A stretch of DNA of 35,630 nucleotides, from NCBI GenBank assembly GCA_015488215.1, contig WFOE01000075.1, forward strand, positions 1 to 35,630, in the 5' to 3' direction. Below, piece by piece: positions 22,628 through 30,482 of this stretch. Numbering within the stretch: the stretch's first letter is position 1; the number at the start of each line of letters is the position of its first letter. The notes under the pieces were generated by a model, which did not search any database, was not told where the DNA came from, and was given only the letters and a program-made list of their open reading frames with translations. Position numbers and translations under genes: made by a program. The DNA comes from Planctomycetales bacterium. Its GTDB lineage: Bacteria > Planctomycetota > Planctomycetia > Pirellulales > S012-138.

Positions 22628-24730
22628 TCAGGTCAGCCCGGCCAGTTGCTTGATTAAGTCCACAATCGCCTGGCGGTTTTGGGCCAACAGGGCCAAGGCG
22701 GCGCTGGCGTTTTGGGCCAGGGTCTGGTTCAGGGCCAGCAGCGAGTTTTCCTCGTCCTCGTTTACCTGGTTGAGCTTGTTAATCGACTCCTGCACTTCTG
22801 TAACGAAACTGTCGGCAATCGACTGGGCCGCGGCGATGGTAGAGTTGGCGAACCCGTCGATTACCCCCTCGGCACGATCCAACTGGCCCAGCGCTTCGTC
22901 CACTACGCGAATGGCCGTCGCGGTGTTGTCGCCCAAGCCGTCCAGCCCTCCGCCGGAGCGGAGCTGGTCCAGCGTGCCGCTGGGACCACCCAGGGCCGAG
23001 GTAAGCAGACTGGGCAGCGAGAGCCGGGATAGGGCGCGCGGGTCGCCCGAGAGGGCGAACTGCAGCGACCGGTCCTGCATCTGCAGCGGGCCGAACTGGC
23101 CGGTGAACCCGGCGGCGAACTCGATCTCCAGATGCACGCCTCCCTGGGCGTAAACCAGCGTGTTGCCCTGCACGTTGGGGTCCCCTTCCGCCGCGTCGGT
23201 GCCGGTTACCCGGGTCTGGGCGTTCACGCCGTTGGCCGTGCCGTTGCCGTTGCCGCCGCTGACGGGAAACGAGCCGGAATCGACCGTAACCGAAACCGTG
23301 GCGCTTTCTCCGAACGTGGTGCTCTCCAGCACCAACTGGTTTCCCTGTACGGTGGCTTGCACGCCGGTGGCGAGCGTCTGCTGGTTGATCTGGGAGGCGG
23401 CACTGGTGAGCGTCTGCCCCTGGGTAAAGGTAAACTGGTAGCTGCCGGAATTGCCCGTGATGGTCACGGTGGCGTTGTCGGCCACCAGCCCGTCGGTGGT
23501 GTTGTAGATAAGTTGCGCCCGCTGCCGAGGAGTGCTGCTGACCAGCGTGGCTTTGCTGCCGGGGCTGACGGCGAACACGCCCTGGTCGGTTACTTCCAGC
23601 GTGATTTGGGCGGCGGTACCGGTGGTCTGGCTTTTGAGCACCAGGTCGTTTCCGGCTACTTCGGCCACCACGCCGGTGTTGGCCGTTTGTGCGTTAATCC
23701 GGTCGGCCACGGTTTGCAGGGTTTCGCCCTGGCTGACGCTGATGGTTGCCGTGCCCAAGTTGCCGGTCAGGTCGAACGTGGCCGATTGGGCGATGGTGCC
23801 GTCGGTGGTCGAATGGACGAGCGAAGCGTTCTCGGCTCGCGTGTCGCCGGTGATTGTCCGCCCGTTGATTTCCACCACGGCGTTGGTGCCGTTGGCCGTG
23901 CCGTCGCCGTGGCCCCCGGTCACCACAATCGGCTGGCTGCCTGGGGTAATCTGGATGAACGCGTCGGTGCCGTATTCCACCGAGTAGAACCGCACGCCGT
24001 TGGCATTGTTCGGGTCCACCTGGGCGGCCACGCCGGTTTTGTAGCTTTGCTGGTTGATTCGTTTTACGAAATCGGCCACCGACAGGTTTTCCGAAGACTG
24101 TACCGTAATCGTGGCCGAGCCGAGCTTGCCCGTGACGGTAAAGTCCAGGTCGCTGCCGATGGTGGCTCCGCCGGCGTCGTAGAACAGCTCGGCCTGTTGG
24201 GCCGCTTCGATGACCTGGCCGCTGAACTGCTGCGGGCTGTTGCCCCCGGCATAGATTCGCACCTGTTTTATCTGGCTGGGGTTGGCGCCCAGCACCTCGA
24301 AATCGGCCGAGCCGTCCAGCACGCGGCGGCCGTTTATTTCCGTGGTGGCCAAGGTGTTGATCTGGTCCAGTGCCTGGTCTATCTGAGCCTGGTTGGCCGC
24401 GCGTTGGGCCTGGCTGAGCGAGCCGTCGGCGTCCTGCAGCAGTAGCGAGCGGATTGTGTTGAGCTGGGTGCGAATCTGGTCCACGGTCAACTGGACCTGG
24501 CTCATCATGCTGGAAGCCTGGGAAACGTTCGTGCTGGCCTGGGTCCAGCGAGTCAGTTGGCCTTCCAGCAGCGCAAGCCGCACCGCACCGCCGGGATCGT
24601 CCTTGGCCGCGTTGATTTTCTTGCCCGTGGAAAGCCGCAACAGGTTCTGCTCGGCGGCCCGGTTGGCCCGATTGAGCGAATTGAGAATCCGCAACTGGAT
24701 TCCGGTAAGCTGGACGCCGAACAGGGCCAT
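22628..24730 (-). CDS. Flagellin with three central IN-type repeats
   Basis: This is a 700-residue filament protein. The N-terminal D0/D1 region is canonical (SLNRANRAAEQNLLRLSTGKKINAAKDDPGG, about 19-48) and the C-terminal helix is flagellin-like (LDRAEGVIDGFANSTIAAAQSI...). Between them, about 180-520, lie three tandem repeats of about 110 residues. Each starts with a short Ala-x-Leu strand and a TVT/DLT/TIT-G strand, followed by a helix x-x-x-INxQ-x-x-x-TGV. This matches the flagellin hook IN motif and would form the surface-exposed part of the filament. The ORF-track start is 26 codons too early; ATG 24730 gives the normal MALFGVQLTG and has GGGGAGG eleven bases upstream. It is longer than the usual 270-500 residues. 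It converges on the RDD gene. I leave the symbol blank because several paralogues are typical. Confidence 0.88.
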   Translation of the reverse strand: MALFGVQLTGIQLRILNSLNRANRAAEQNLLRLSTGKKINAAKDDPGGAVRLALLEGQLTRWTQASTNVSQASSMMSQVQLTVDQIRTQLNTIRSLLLQDADGSLSQAQRAANQAQIDQALDQINTLATTEINGRRVLDGSADFEVLGANPSQIKQVRIYAGGNSPQQFSGQVIEAAQQAELFYDAGGATIGSDLDFTVTGKLGSATITVQSSENLSVADFVKRINQQSYKTGVAAQVDPNNANGVRFYSVEYGTDAFIQITPGSQPIVVTGGHGDGTANGTNAVVEINGRTITGDTRAENASLVHSTTDGTIAQSATFDLTGNLGTATISVSQGETLQTVADRINAQTANTGVVAEVAGNDLVLKSQTTGTAAQITLEVTDQGVFAVSPGSKATLVSSTPRQRAQLIYNTTDGLVADNATVTITGNSGSYQFTFTQGQTLTSAASQINQQTLATGVQATVQGNQLVLESTTFGESATVSVTVDSGSFPVSGGNGNGTANGVNAQTRVTGTDAAEGDPNVQGNTLVYAQGGVHLEIEFAAGFTGQFGPLQMQDRSLQFALSGDPRALSRLSLPSLLTSALGGPSGTLDQLRSGGGLDGLGDNTATAIRVVDEALGQLDRAEGVIDGFANSTIAAAQSIADSFVTEVQESINKLNQVNEDEENSLLALNQTLAQNASAALALLAQNRQAIVDLIKQLAGLT

Positions 24731-24930
24731 CGTCTGCTCGTCCTCCCCAGGATTGGCGTTTGTCGCAAGTGCCGGTAGCCCGAGCCGGGGCGGAACATTC
24801 GTTCCCACCGGCGCAATCCGCCCCCGGGGAGGGCACAGCAGGCGTCCAGGGTCCAGAACAACTATAGCTTCCCGGCTGGAGAGCCGCCGGGGGACAAAGC
24901 ACTGCCGTTGCGTTGCGGACTATACGGCAA

Positions 24931-25380
24931 TCAGACTTCGGCTGCCGGTTCGTCCGGGGCCGGTAAGCAGAGCGGGGGCCACGGCGGACCCGGAGGAGGC
25001 AGTGCGGGCAGACCGGACGCGGCGAGCAACGACAGTTCCTGCACCAGATGGTCGAACTGGGCAGGACCTTTTTCCCAGGTCCACCGCGCCCCCAGCGAAA
25101 GCGCCTCTTGTTCCAATCGGGGGAGCCAACTGGCACTCATCATCACCACGGGCAATTCCGGCATCAGACGATGCAGTTGGTCCAGCAGCTCCAGCCCGTC
25201 GTGGCCGGCCAGGTTCACGTCCAGCAGCACGGCGGTCAGTGGGACGCGGCGAGCCAGCTCCCAGAGCCGCTCCGGACCGGCGGCCCAATAGGCCTGCCAG
25301 CCCCGGCTCTGCAAGGCGTCGGCCAGGGTTTCAGCCCAGAGCGGGTCGTCGTCCACGATGACCACCGTGCGAGGCGTCAT
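24931..25380 (-). CDS. Stand-alone response-regulator receiver protein
   Basis: This is a 149-residue cytoplasmic protein, essentially one receiver domain plus a Pro-rich tail (about 122-149). Acid-pocket residues DDD at 10-12, phospho-acceptor Asp54 (VLLDVN), switch Ser82 (MMSAS) and Lys104 (WEKGP) are all in place. It should accept phosphate from a histidine kinase, and with no output domain it must act through protein contacts, as CheY-like proteins do. No kinase gene is nearby. ATG 25380 has GGAGG ten bases upstream. It lies upstream of the flagellin gene on the same strand with about 200 bases between. An intrinsic terminator ends 21 bases before its start codon. Confidence 0.88.
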   Translation of the reverse strand: MTPRTVVIVDDDPLWAETLADALQSRGWQAYWAAGPERLWELARRVPLTAVLLDVNLAGHDGLELLDQLHRLMPELPVVMMSASWLPRLEQEALSLGARWTWEKGPAQFDHLVQELSLLAASGLPALPPPGPPWPPLCLPAPDEPAAEV

Positions 25381-25401
25381 GGCTTGGGTTCCTCCGCAGC
25401 C

Positions 25402-25443
25402 AAAAAATAGGCGTCGCCTCCGCCTTCGGGAGCAGCGACGCCT
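25402..25443 (-). terminator. Rho-independent terminator of the Hsp20 cluster
   Basis: On the minus strand AGGCGTCGC pairs with GCGACGCCT (25435-25443 with 25409-25417). The stem is continued by CTCC/GGAG around a short loop and is directly followed by TATTTTTTGG. This is a textbook intrinsic terminator, about 180 bases downstream of the last Hsp20 stop. It is also only about 20 bases upstream of the response-regulator ATG, so it could attenuate read-through into that gene. The remainder of 25444-25622 shows no feature I can support. Confidence 0.8.
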
Positions 25444-25622
25444 GGGGAAAGTGGATCAGGGGGGAGGGGGGCAAGCCCCGTGGGCCGGCTCGGCCCTGGA
25501 GCTTACCTCGGTCCGGCTCAACGGTGCTCCTCGAAGCGGCGGTTTCCTCCCTCGCAGGGAAAAGTCACGGGCACACGCTTGTTACGGCAACGCGGGGTTC
25601 GTGCCGCAACCCGGCGGCCCGG

Positions 25623-26114
25623 CTAGCTCTTGACCGGGATGCGTTTGGGCCGGGCCTCTTCGCTCTTGGGCACCTGTACCTCCAGCACCCCGTTGTGGTA
25701 CCGGGCTTCGATCCGCTGCGGATCGACCCCTTCGGGCAGGGTGATTACCTGGTGGATCGAACCGTAGCGGAATCCGCCGTTGCCTTCCTCTTTTTGTTCT
25801 TCCTTATGCTCGGCACGGATGACCAGCCGGTTGCCGGAAAGCGACACGTCGAACTCCTCCGGCTCAAAGCCCGGGGCGGGCAACCGCACCAGGTAGTGGT
25901 CCCCTTGGTCCTGCAGGCCTTCGAACCAGCCTTGCCAGGGGAACAGCTTGCCGGTTTTTTCCTCGCCCTGCAGCTCGGTGCCCAGGAACCGCTCGAAGAG
26001 CCGGTCCATCTCCTCCCGCAAACGGCTCAGCGAGCTTTCCCAGGGATCCACCCACTGTGGCTGCCGGCTCAACTCCGGCTGGGACGAACGTTTCCAAGGA
26101 ATCAACCCGAACAT
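25623..26114 (-). CDS. Hsp20 / alpha-crystallin small heat-shock protein (third of three)
   Basis: This is a 163-residue protein. The N-terminal region (about 1-65) has the amphipathic WESSLSRLREEMDRLFERFLG helix. The alpha-crystallin domain follows (about 70-158): DHYLVRLPAPGFEPEEFDVSLSGNRLVIRAEHKEEQ, ITLPEGVDPQRIEARYHNGVLEVQVPK. The tail ends with PKRIPVKS, carrying the I-x-V motif used for oligomer contacts. It acts as an ATP-independent holdase for unfolded cytoplasmic proteins. The ORF track starts at GTG 26123, but AAGGAGG lies eight bases before ATG 26114, so I use the latter. It is 200 bases downstream of the second Hsp20 gene. Confidence 0.95.
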   Translation of the reverse strand: MFGLIPWKRSSQPELSRQPQWVDPWESSLSRLREEMDRLFERFLGTELQGEEKTGKLFPWQGWFEGLQDQGDHYLVRLPAPGFEPEEFDVSLSGNRLVIRAEHKEEQKEEGNGGFRYGSIHQVITLPEGVDPQRIEARYHNGVLEVQVPKSEEARPKRIPVKS

Positions 26115-26314
26115 GGCCACCACCTCCTTTTGGTTCGAGGGAACAGGGCCATTGTTTTCCTTCCGTCACGGTCTTCCGCACAGGGAAGGTGCCGCTTTCC
26201 CGCCGAGTTATTCAGGGGGGTGTGGAGCCAGTGGGCTGGGACGGCGGCGAGAGCACCCACCGGCCCCCACCCACGCCTGAAAGTAACTGCCAGTGCCTTC
26301 CGCCCGTGCGGACC

Positions 26315-26710
26315 TTAGGTCGCCTTGACCTGGATGCGTTTGGGCTTCACCTCTTCGCTCTTGGGCAAGGTGACCACCAGCACGCCGTTGTGGTACTCGG
26401 CCGAGATGCGGTTGGCGTCGATGTCCTCGTGGATGGCGAACTCGCGGTGGTAATCGCCAATCCCGTACTCGGCGTACAGGTATTGCACGTCCTTGTGACG
26501 CGGCTGCACCTTGCCGTGGATCACCAGCAGCCCGTTCTCAAAACGCACGTCCAGGTCTTCCGGCTGCACGCCGGGCATGTCGGCATAGAGCCGCAACTCG
26601 TTGTCGGTTTCCACGATGTCCACGCGCGGCACATAGGTCCGCTGTGCCTGGTGCGTCGGTTCGTGCACCAAGGCGGTTTCGGCTCCTTCGCGTTTGACCA
26701 GTTCAGTCAT
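26315..26710 (-). CDS. Hsp20 / alpha-crystallin small heat-shock protein (second of three)
   Basis: This is a 131-residue protein, the shortest of the three. It has almost no N-terminal oligomerisation arm, only a charged lead (TELVKREGAETALVHEP), then the alpha-crystallin domain (RVDIVETDNELRLYADMPGVQPEDLDVRFENGLLVIHGKV). It continues through YAEYGIGDYHREFAIHEDIDANRISAEYHNGVLVVTLPK to a tail with KRIQVKAT. The lack of the arm predicts smaller assemblies than its neighbours. A strong AAAGGAGG sits eight bases before ATG 26710. It is 75 bases downstream of the first Hsp20 gene, so the two are probably cotranscribed. Confidence 0.95.
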   Translation of the reverse strand: MTELVKREGAETALVHEPTHQAQRTYVPRVDIVETDNELRLYADMPGVQPEDLDVRFENGLLVIHGKVQPRHKDVQYLYAEYGIGDYHREFAIHEDIDANRISAEYHNGVLVVTLPKSEEVKPKRIQVKAT

Positions 26711-26785
26711 CGCTCCTGCCTCCTTTGGTTTCGTGTTTCAGGAAAGGGGAAAGGGAAACTTGCTCGACCGGCTTTAGCCGCGGCG

Positions 26786-27232
26786 TTAGTCGGCCTTGAC
26801 CGGAATCTTGCGCACGCGAGCTTCGGCCACCTTGGGCAGCCGCACGGTCAGCACTCCATGCTTGAGCGTGGCTTCCACCTTATCGGCGTCCACGTCCACC
26901 GGCAGGGTGATGACCCGGGTGAACTCGCCGAAACCGCGCTCGCGACGGTGCCAGGTGCCTTCCACTTCCGGCGGCGTCCGCTTCCCTTTGATGGTGAGCT
27001 GGTTGCCCTGGGTGACGTAGATTTCCAGGTCGTCCAGCTCCATGCCGGGAAGCTCGGCTTCCAGGTACAGGTCATTGTCGTCTTCCCAGATGTCCACCGC
27101 CGGGAACTCCACCGGCGTACGACGCCACAGGTTGCCGTTGCCGCCGAATCGCCGGAACAGCCGGTCCATCTCATCCCGCAGCCGGTTGAACTCGGCTTCC
27201 ATCTGCGTGAACGGTTCCCAACGACCCAACAT
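26786..27232 (-). CDS. Hsp20 / alpha-crystallin small heat-shock protein (first of three)
   Basis: This is a 148-residue protein. The short arm contains EAEFNRLRDEMDRLFRRFGG. The alpha-crystallin domain is the most canonical of the three (AVDIWEDDNDLYLEAELPGMELDDLEIYVTQGNQLTIKGKR, then RERGFGEFTRVITLPVDVDADKVEATLKHGVLTVRLPK). The tail RKIPVKAD carries I-x-V. AAAGGAGG lies nine bases before ATG 27232. As the first gene after the sigma-54 type promoter at 27353-27367, it leads a three-gene cluster. The three proteins differ enough to suggest old duplication and specialisation, not recent copies. Confidence 0.95.
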   Translation of the reverse strand: MLGRWEPFTQMEAEFNRLRDEMDRLFRRFGGNGNLWRRTPVEFPAVDIWEDDNDLYLEAELPGMELDDLEIYVTQGNQLTIKGKRTPPEVEGTWHRRERGFGEFTRVITLPVDVDADKVEATLKHGVLTVRLPKVAEARVRKIPVKAD

Positions 27233-27352
27233 GGCGCACTACCTCCTTTGTTACGAGGGACGTGATTCGCTCCATCCTGCCCCGCCGTTCGGAGCAGGGG
27301 TGTTTGCCAAGGGAGATGTGACAGTTTCTCAGGCAGGCATCAAACAATGAAA

Positions 27353-27367
27353 GCAAACTCCGTGCCA
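27353..27367 (-). promoter_or_regulatory. Sigma-54 (-24/-12) promoter for the Hsp20 cluster
   Basis: Read on the minus strand the bases are TGGCAC, five bases, TTGC (then T). This matches the sigma-54 consensus at every defined position with correct spacing. Transcription would start near 27341, giving a leader of about 108 bases before the first Hsp20 ATG. Elsewhere in the window TGGCAC occurs without a correctly spaced TTGC, so this site stands out. Confidence 0.7.
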
Positions 27368-27378
27368 AATGATATTCT

Positions 27379-27397
27379 CGTGCTCGATATCGACACG
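27379..27397. promoter_or_regulatory. Near-palindrome beside the sigma-54 promoter
   Basis: CGTGCTCGATATCGACACG is a dyad around CGATATCG with one unpaired base. It lies directly upstream of the -24 box of the Hsp20 promoter. It could be an operator for a regulator; this is inference from position and symmetry only. Confidence 0.3.
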
Positions 27398-27466
27398 TTG
27401 ATAGAGGTGTGGTTGTATCTTTCGCACTTTTCAGAAGTTTGAAACGCCCTCTTCGCCACGTGCCGG

Positions 27467-27519
27467 AGCGGCCTGCGGCCGCTGTGCTCCAGGGGGTCAA
27501 CCTGGCAGCGCGGCTGCCA
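27467..27519. promoter_or_regulatory. Two 17-base dyads in the hsp20-uppP divergent region
   Basis: AGCGGCC-TGC-GGCCGCT (27467-27483) and TGGCAGC-GCG-GCTGCCA (27503-27519) are perfect seven-base dyads with three-base centres, 36 bases apart. They lie roughly 130-170 bases upstream of the predicted sigma-54 start, the usual place for enhancer-binding-protein sites. The two half-sites are not the same sequence, so they may instead be unrelated hairpins. The rest of 27233-27639 shows no gene. Confidence 0.35.
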
Positions 27520-27639
27520 ATTCGGCACCCATAGCTCCTGAATTGCCGTTTGGGTCCGCGGAGGGCAGAAGCTACACTTCAGCGGTTGCCGCAGGGGCCG
27601 GCACCAAGTTTCCAACGGACTCCTTTCTGGAACAGCGCG

Positions 27640-28431
27640 ATGAGCTGGTGGCAAGTGCTCCTGCTGGCCGTAGTGCAGGGAGTGACGGAGTTTCTGCCCA
27701 TCAGCTCCTCGGGCCATCTGGTCGTGCTGGAACATCTGCTACCCCAGGGCCGGTCGCTTCAGTCCCCGGTGCTGAATGTGTTCCTGCACTTGGGCACCCT
27801 GCTTGCCATTTTGTGGGCATATCGCCGGGAAGTGGCGGCGTTGCTGGTCCGCCGCTATCGCCTGGCGGGGCTGATTTTGCTGGGTACGTTGCCCGGGATG
27901 GTGCTGGGACTGGCCCTGCGGCTGAAAGCCCCGGGGCTGCTTACCTCTCCGGCAGTGGCCGGCCTAATGCTGTTTGCCAGCGGGGGGCTGCTTTGGTGGA
28001 TGCCGCGGGCAAGGGGGGGCACGGCGTCGCTGGATCGGCTCACGGCCGGACAAGCCGGCTGGATCGGGCTGGCCCAGGCTGCGGCTTTGCTGCCGGGGCT
28101 TTCCCGAAGCGGCACCACGATTGCCGCTGGGCTGGCCCTGGGACTGCCGCGGCACGAGGCGGCCACCTTCAGCTTTCTGCTGGCGGTGCCCATCACCGCG
28201 GGAGCCGTGGTGCTGGAGGCGGCTGAAATGGTTCATCAGGGCCACGTGGACCTGCCCTGGGAACAGTTGGTCCTGGGGGTGGTCGTTTCGTTTCTGACCG
28301 GGCTGGCGGCGCTGCGGTGGCTGCTCCGCTGGCTGGCCAGCGGCCGGATTGGCTGGTTGGCCTGGTGGTGTTTTCTGCTAGGCGGGGCGGTGCTGCTGGG
28401 CGTGGGCAGGGAGTGGTTGGGCCAGGGGTAG
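27640..28431 (+). CDS. uppP: Undecaprenyl-diphosphatase (bacitracin resistance type)
   Basis: This is a 263-residue integral membrane enzyme that removes a phosphate from undecaprenyl diphosphate, recycling the lipid carrier of cell-wall and surface-glycan synthesis. Both signature motifs are present: QGVTEFLPISSSGHL near the N-terminus (about 14-28) and LLPGLSRSGTTIAAGLALG (about 150-168), with the catalytic region on the periplasmic side. About eight hydrophobic segments follow the family pattern, and length is normal. ATG 27640 starts the first helix properly; the 30 extra codons in the ORF track are not hydrophobic or conserved. Its ribosome-binding site is weak (GGAACAG). It is divergent from the Hsp20 cluster. 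Confidence 0.95.
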   Translation: MSWWQVLLLAVVQGVTEFLPISSSGHLVVLEHLLPQGRSLQSPVLNVFLHLGTLLAILWAYRREVAALLVRRYRLAGLILLGTLPGMVLGLALRLKAPGLLTSPAVAGLMLFASGGLLWWMPRARGGTASLDRLTAGQAGWIGLAQAAALLPGLSRSGTTIAAGLALGLPRHEAATFSFLLAVPITAGAVVLEAAEMVHQGHVDLPWEQLVLGVVVSFLTGLAALRWLLRWLASGRIGWLAWWCFLLGGAVLLGVGREWLGQG

Positions 28432-28525
28432 GGTGGTATCGTTGGTGCGGATTCTCCGGCACTTACCCTCCGAATCGGGGGGAATCATAGGGCCGAAATG
28501 TGGCTGCCGTGGCCCCCGGCAATTT

Positions 28526-28557
28526 GCCCCATTCCCTCACCTGGGCTAGTTTTTTTT
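28526..28557 (+). terminator. Possible weak terminator after uppP
   Basis: GCCC (28526-28529) and GGGC (28543-28546) form a weak stem followed by an eight-T run (28550-28557), unusual in this GC-rich DNA. The stem is short, so termination would be inefficient. It lies 95 bases after the uppP stop and 70 before the CheX-like start. Confidence 0.3.
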
Positions 28558-28629
28558 GGCACAACGCCCGACCGGGCGGCCCACTGATTCATCGACGGAC
28601 CCCTGTCTCCTGCAAGGCGTGCAGAACCC

Positions 28630-29106
28630 ATGAACGTCGAATACATCAACCCCTTTCTCAAGGCGGCCCATCGCGCATTTGAAACCATGCTGGGCTGCAC
28701 GCTGGAAAAGAAGGAGTTGAGCCTGAAGTCCGGGCATCAGCCCACCTACGAGTTCAGCGGCATTATCGGCCTGACCGGCAAGGCAATCGGCACCTGCGTG
28801 CTGAGTCTTTCCCGCGAAGTAGCCTACAAAGCCACCAGCACGCTGCTGATGATGCCCGAGGACGAACTGACCAAAGACGACGTGGTCGATGCCGTGGGCG
28901 AGTTGGCCAACGTGGTGGCCGGGGCGGCCAAAGCCGAACTGGAAGAGTTTTCCATGAGCGTCAGCCTGCCCAACGTGGTCATCGGCACCGACTTCGAAGT
29001 GGCCTTTCCTTCCAATGTGACGCCCATCATCGTGCATTTCGAGTGCCCCTGGGGGCCGCTGTGTGTCGAAGTGGGATTCGCTCCCGTCTCTGCTCCGGTG
29101 AGCTGA
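28630..29106 (+). CDS. CheX-like chemotaxis phosphatase
   Basis: This is a 158-residue cytoplasmic protein of the CheC/CheX/FliY fold. The key helix reads DAVGELANVVAGAAKAEL, with the catalytic pair Glu91 and Asn94 in the E-x-x-N arrangement used to dephosphorylate CheY-P. Only one such helix is present, as in CheX; CheC has two. The preceding strands (YEFSGIIGLTGKAIGTCVLSLS) and following ones (VVIGTDFEVAFP, PIIVHFECPWGPLCVEVGF) fit CheX. It would reset the flagellar-switch signal. The next gene, 156 bases on, is fliG, a switch component, so the two may be functionally linked. ATG 28630 has AAGGCG about 14 bases upstream, a weak site. Confidence 0.85.
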   Translation: MNVEYINPFLKAAHRAFETMLGCTLEKKELSLKSGHQPTYEFSGIIGLTGKAIGTCVLSLSREVAYKATSTLLMMPEDELTKDDVVDAVGELANVVAGAAKAELEEFSMSVSLPNVVIGTDFEVAFPSNVTPIIVHFECPWGPLCVEVGFAPVSAPVS

Positions 29107-29262
29107 TCGTTTGCCCGGGCCGGAGGAAGATGCGGATTGTAGCGATCGGGCGGACAGGCGTTGAGTTTGGGGAAGGCTTGCGTCGAAAACAGACACGGAG
29201 GGGTTTCTGTCCATCGGACCGCCGGTGGCATCCCTTGGTGCGAATCATCCAGGTTCTCCGCC

Positions 29263-30258
29263 ATGTCCGCTTCCGATCTGCGCAAGGCTGCCGTGGTGTT
29301 GATGAGCCTGCCTCAGGACGAGGCGGCCCAGCTCCTGGCCAAAATGGATCCGAAGCTGGTCGAGGCGGTTACCGTGGAGATTGCACGGCTGGGCCCCGTC
29401 TCGGCCGAAGAGCAGGAAGCGGCCATCCGCGAGTTTGCCACTGCCCGCCCGGGAGCGTTCGCCGACGCCGGGGGGCTGGAACGGGCCAAAGAGCTGGTCG
29501 AAAAGGCGTTGGGCAAAAGCGCCTCGGCCACGCTGGAAAGCATCCGCCAGCAGATTGAAGCGCTGCCCTTTGGCTTTCTGCAGCGAGTCGATAGCCAGAA
29601 CCTGCTCACCTTCTTGATGGACGAGCATCCGCAGACCATCGCCCTGATCCTCTGCCATTTGCCGCCGGCCCGAGCTGCCGAAATCCTCAGCGGGCTGCCT
29701 ACCGAACGCCAGCTTTCGGTCATCCGCCGCATCGCCCACATGGGCCAGACCAGTCCGGAGATCATCCAGGAGGTGGAAAAAGGGCTGGAGTCCCGGATGG
29801 CCAACGTGATGAGCCAGCAGTTTGAAAAAGCCGGCGGAGTGGACGCGGTGGCCGAAATCCTCAACGTTACCGACCGCACCACCGAACGGACGCTGCTGGA
29901 AAACCTGGCCCAGGAAGACCCCGACCTGGTGGAAGAAATTCGCCGCCGCATGTTCGTCTTCGAGGACCTGGTCAAACTTTCCGACAAGGACATCCAGACG
30001 ATCCTCAAGAACGTGGAAACCTCGCAGTGGGCTCTGGCTCTCAAGGGAGCCAGCGAGGAACTGAAGGCCAAGATCTTTGGCAACCTGTCGGCCCGGGCAG
30101 CCGAAATGCTCAAGGAAGAAATGGAATACCTGGGCCCGGTGCGTCTTTCCGACGTAGAACAGGTGCAACAACAAATCGTCGATATTGCCCGACGACTGGA
30201 AGACGCCGGTCAGGTCAATCTGCACGCCGACGACGAAGAAGAAGAATACATCCAATAG
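29263..30258 (+). CDS. fliG: Flagellar motor switch protein FliG
   Basis: This is a 331-residue protein of the flagellar C-ring that contacts the MS-ring (FliF), FliM and the stator, setting torque and rotation direction. Typical segments are present: LRKAAVVLMSLPQDEAAQLL at the N-terminus and EHPQTIALILCHLPPARAAEIL (about 120-142) in the middle domain. The C-terminal MFVFEDLVKLSDKDIQTILKNV, ALALKGASEELKAKIFGNLSARAAEMLKEEMEYLGPVRLSDVE includes the charged torque helix. Length equals the E. coli protein. ATG 29263 gives the standard N-terminus; the ORF track adds 34 unconserved codons. The site is poor (CCAGG). No fliF or fliH follows, so the gene stands apart from a main flagellar operon. Confidence 0.96.
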   Translation: MSASDLRKAAVVLMSLPQDEAAQLLAKMDPKLVEAVTVEIARLGPVSAEEQEAAIREFATARPGAFADAGGLERAKELVEKALGKSASATLESIRQQIEALPFGFLQRVDSQNLLTFLMDEHPQTIALILCHLPPARAAEILSGLPTERQLSVIRRIAHMGQTSPEIIQEVEKGLESRMANVMSQQFEKAGGVDAVAEILNVTDRTTERTLLENLAQEDPDLVEEIRRRMFVFEDLVKLSDKDIQTILKNVETSQWALALKGASEELKAKIFGNLSARAAEMLKEEMEYLGPVRLSDVEQVQQQIVDIARRLEDAGQVNLHADDEEEEYIQ

Positions 30259-30327
30259 CCGCCGGAGCCGGGCTGGTGGTCGACGTTCCGATTGGGGGCA
30301 GGACGGCGCTTTCGAAAAACCAAACAA

Positions 30328-30360
30328 AAACGCCGGCCGGCACGGGGCCGACCAGCGTTT
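30328..30360. terminator. Bidirectional intrinsic terminator
   Basis: AAACGC-CGGCC (30328-30338) pairs with GGCCG and, after a four-base bulge, GCGTTT (30346-30360). On the minus strand the stem is followed by a T-rich run (TTTTTGTTTGG), good for ending transcripts of the AT-hook-like gene 120 bases upstream. On the plus strand it is 70 bases past fliG with a weaker T-run. Confidence 0.6.
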
Positions 30361-30482
30361 GCTTGTGCTCAAAAGTCCAAACTTTACCCTGAATGGCATC
30401 TAGCCGTCGAACTTGAGACGGACTTCTCCCGGAGGGGAGCCCATTTCTGGGTCAAAACCGGGCGGGGGACAAAACCGGACGC

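Noticed and set aside
23132-24445. 437-codon plus-strand ORF opposite the flagellin
   Set aside because: It is antisense to the flagellin with repetitive Val/Gly/Ala/His composition and no supported start.
28556-28575. Possible sigma-54 promoter before the CheX-like gene (TGGCAC after the T-run)
   Set aside because: The -12 position reads CCGA in place of TTGC at the required spacing.
29245-30399. 384-codon minus-strand ORF opposite fliG
   Set aside because: It is a shadow ORF of fliG; no domain or ribosome-binding site.
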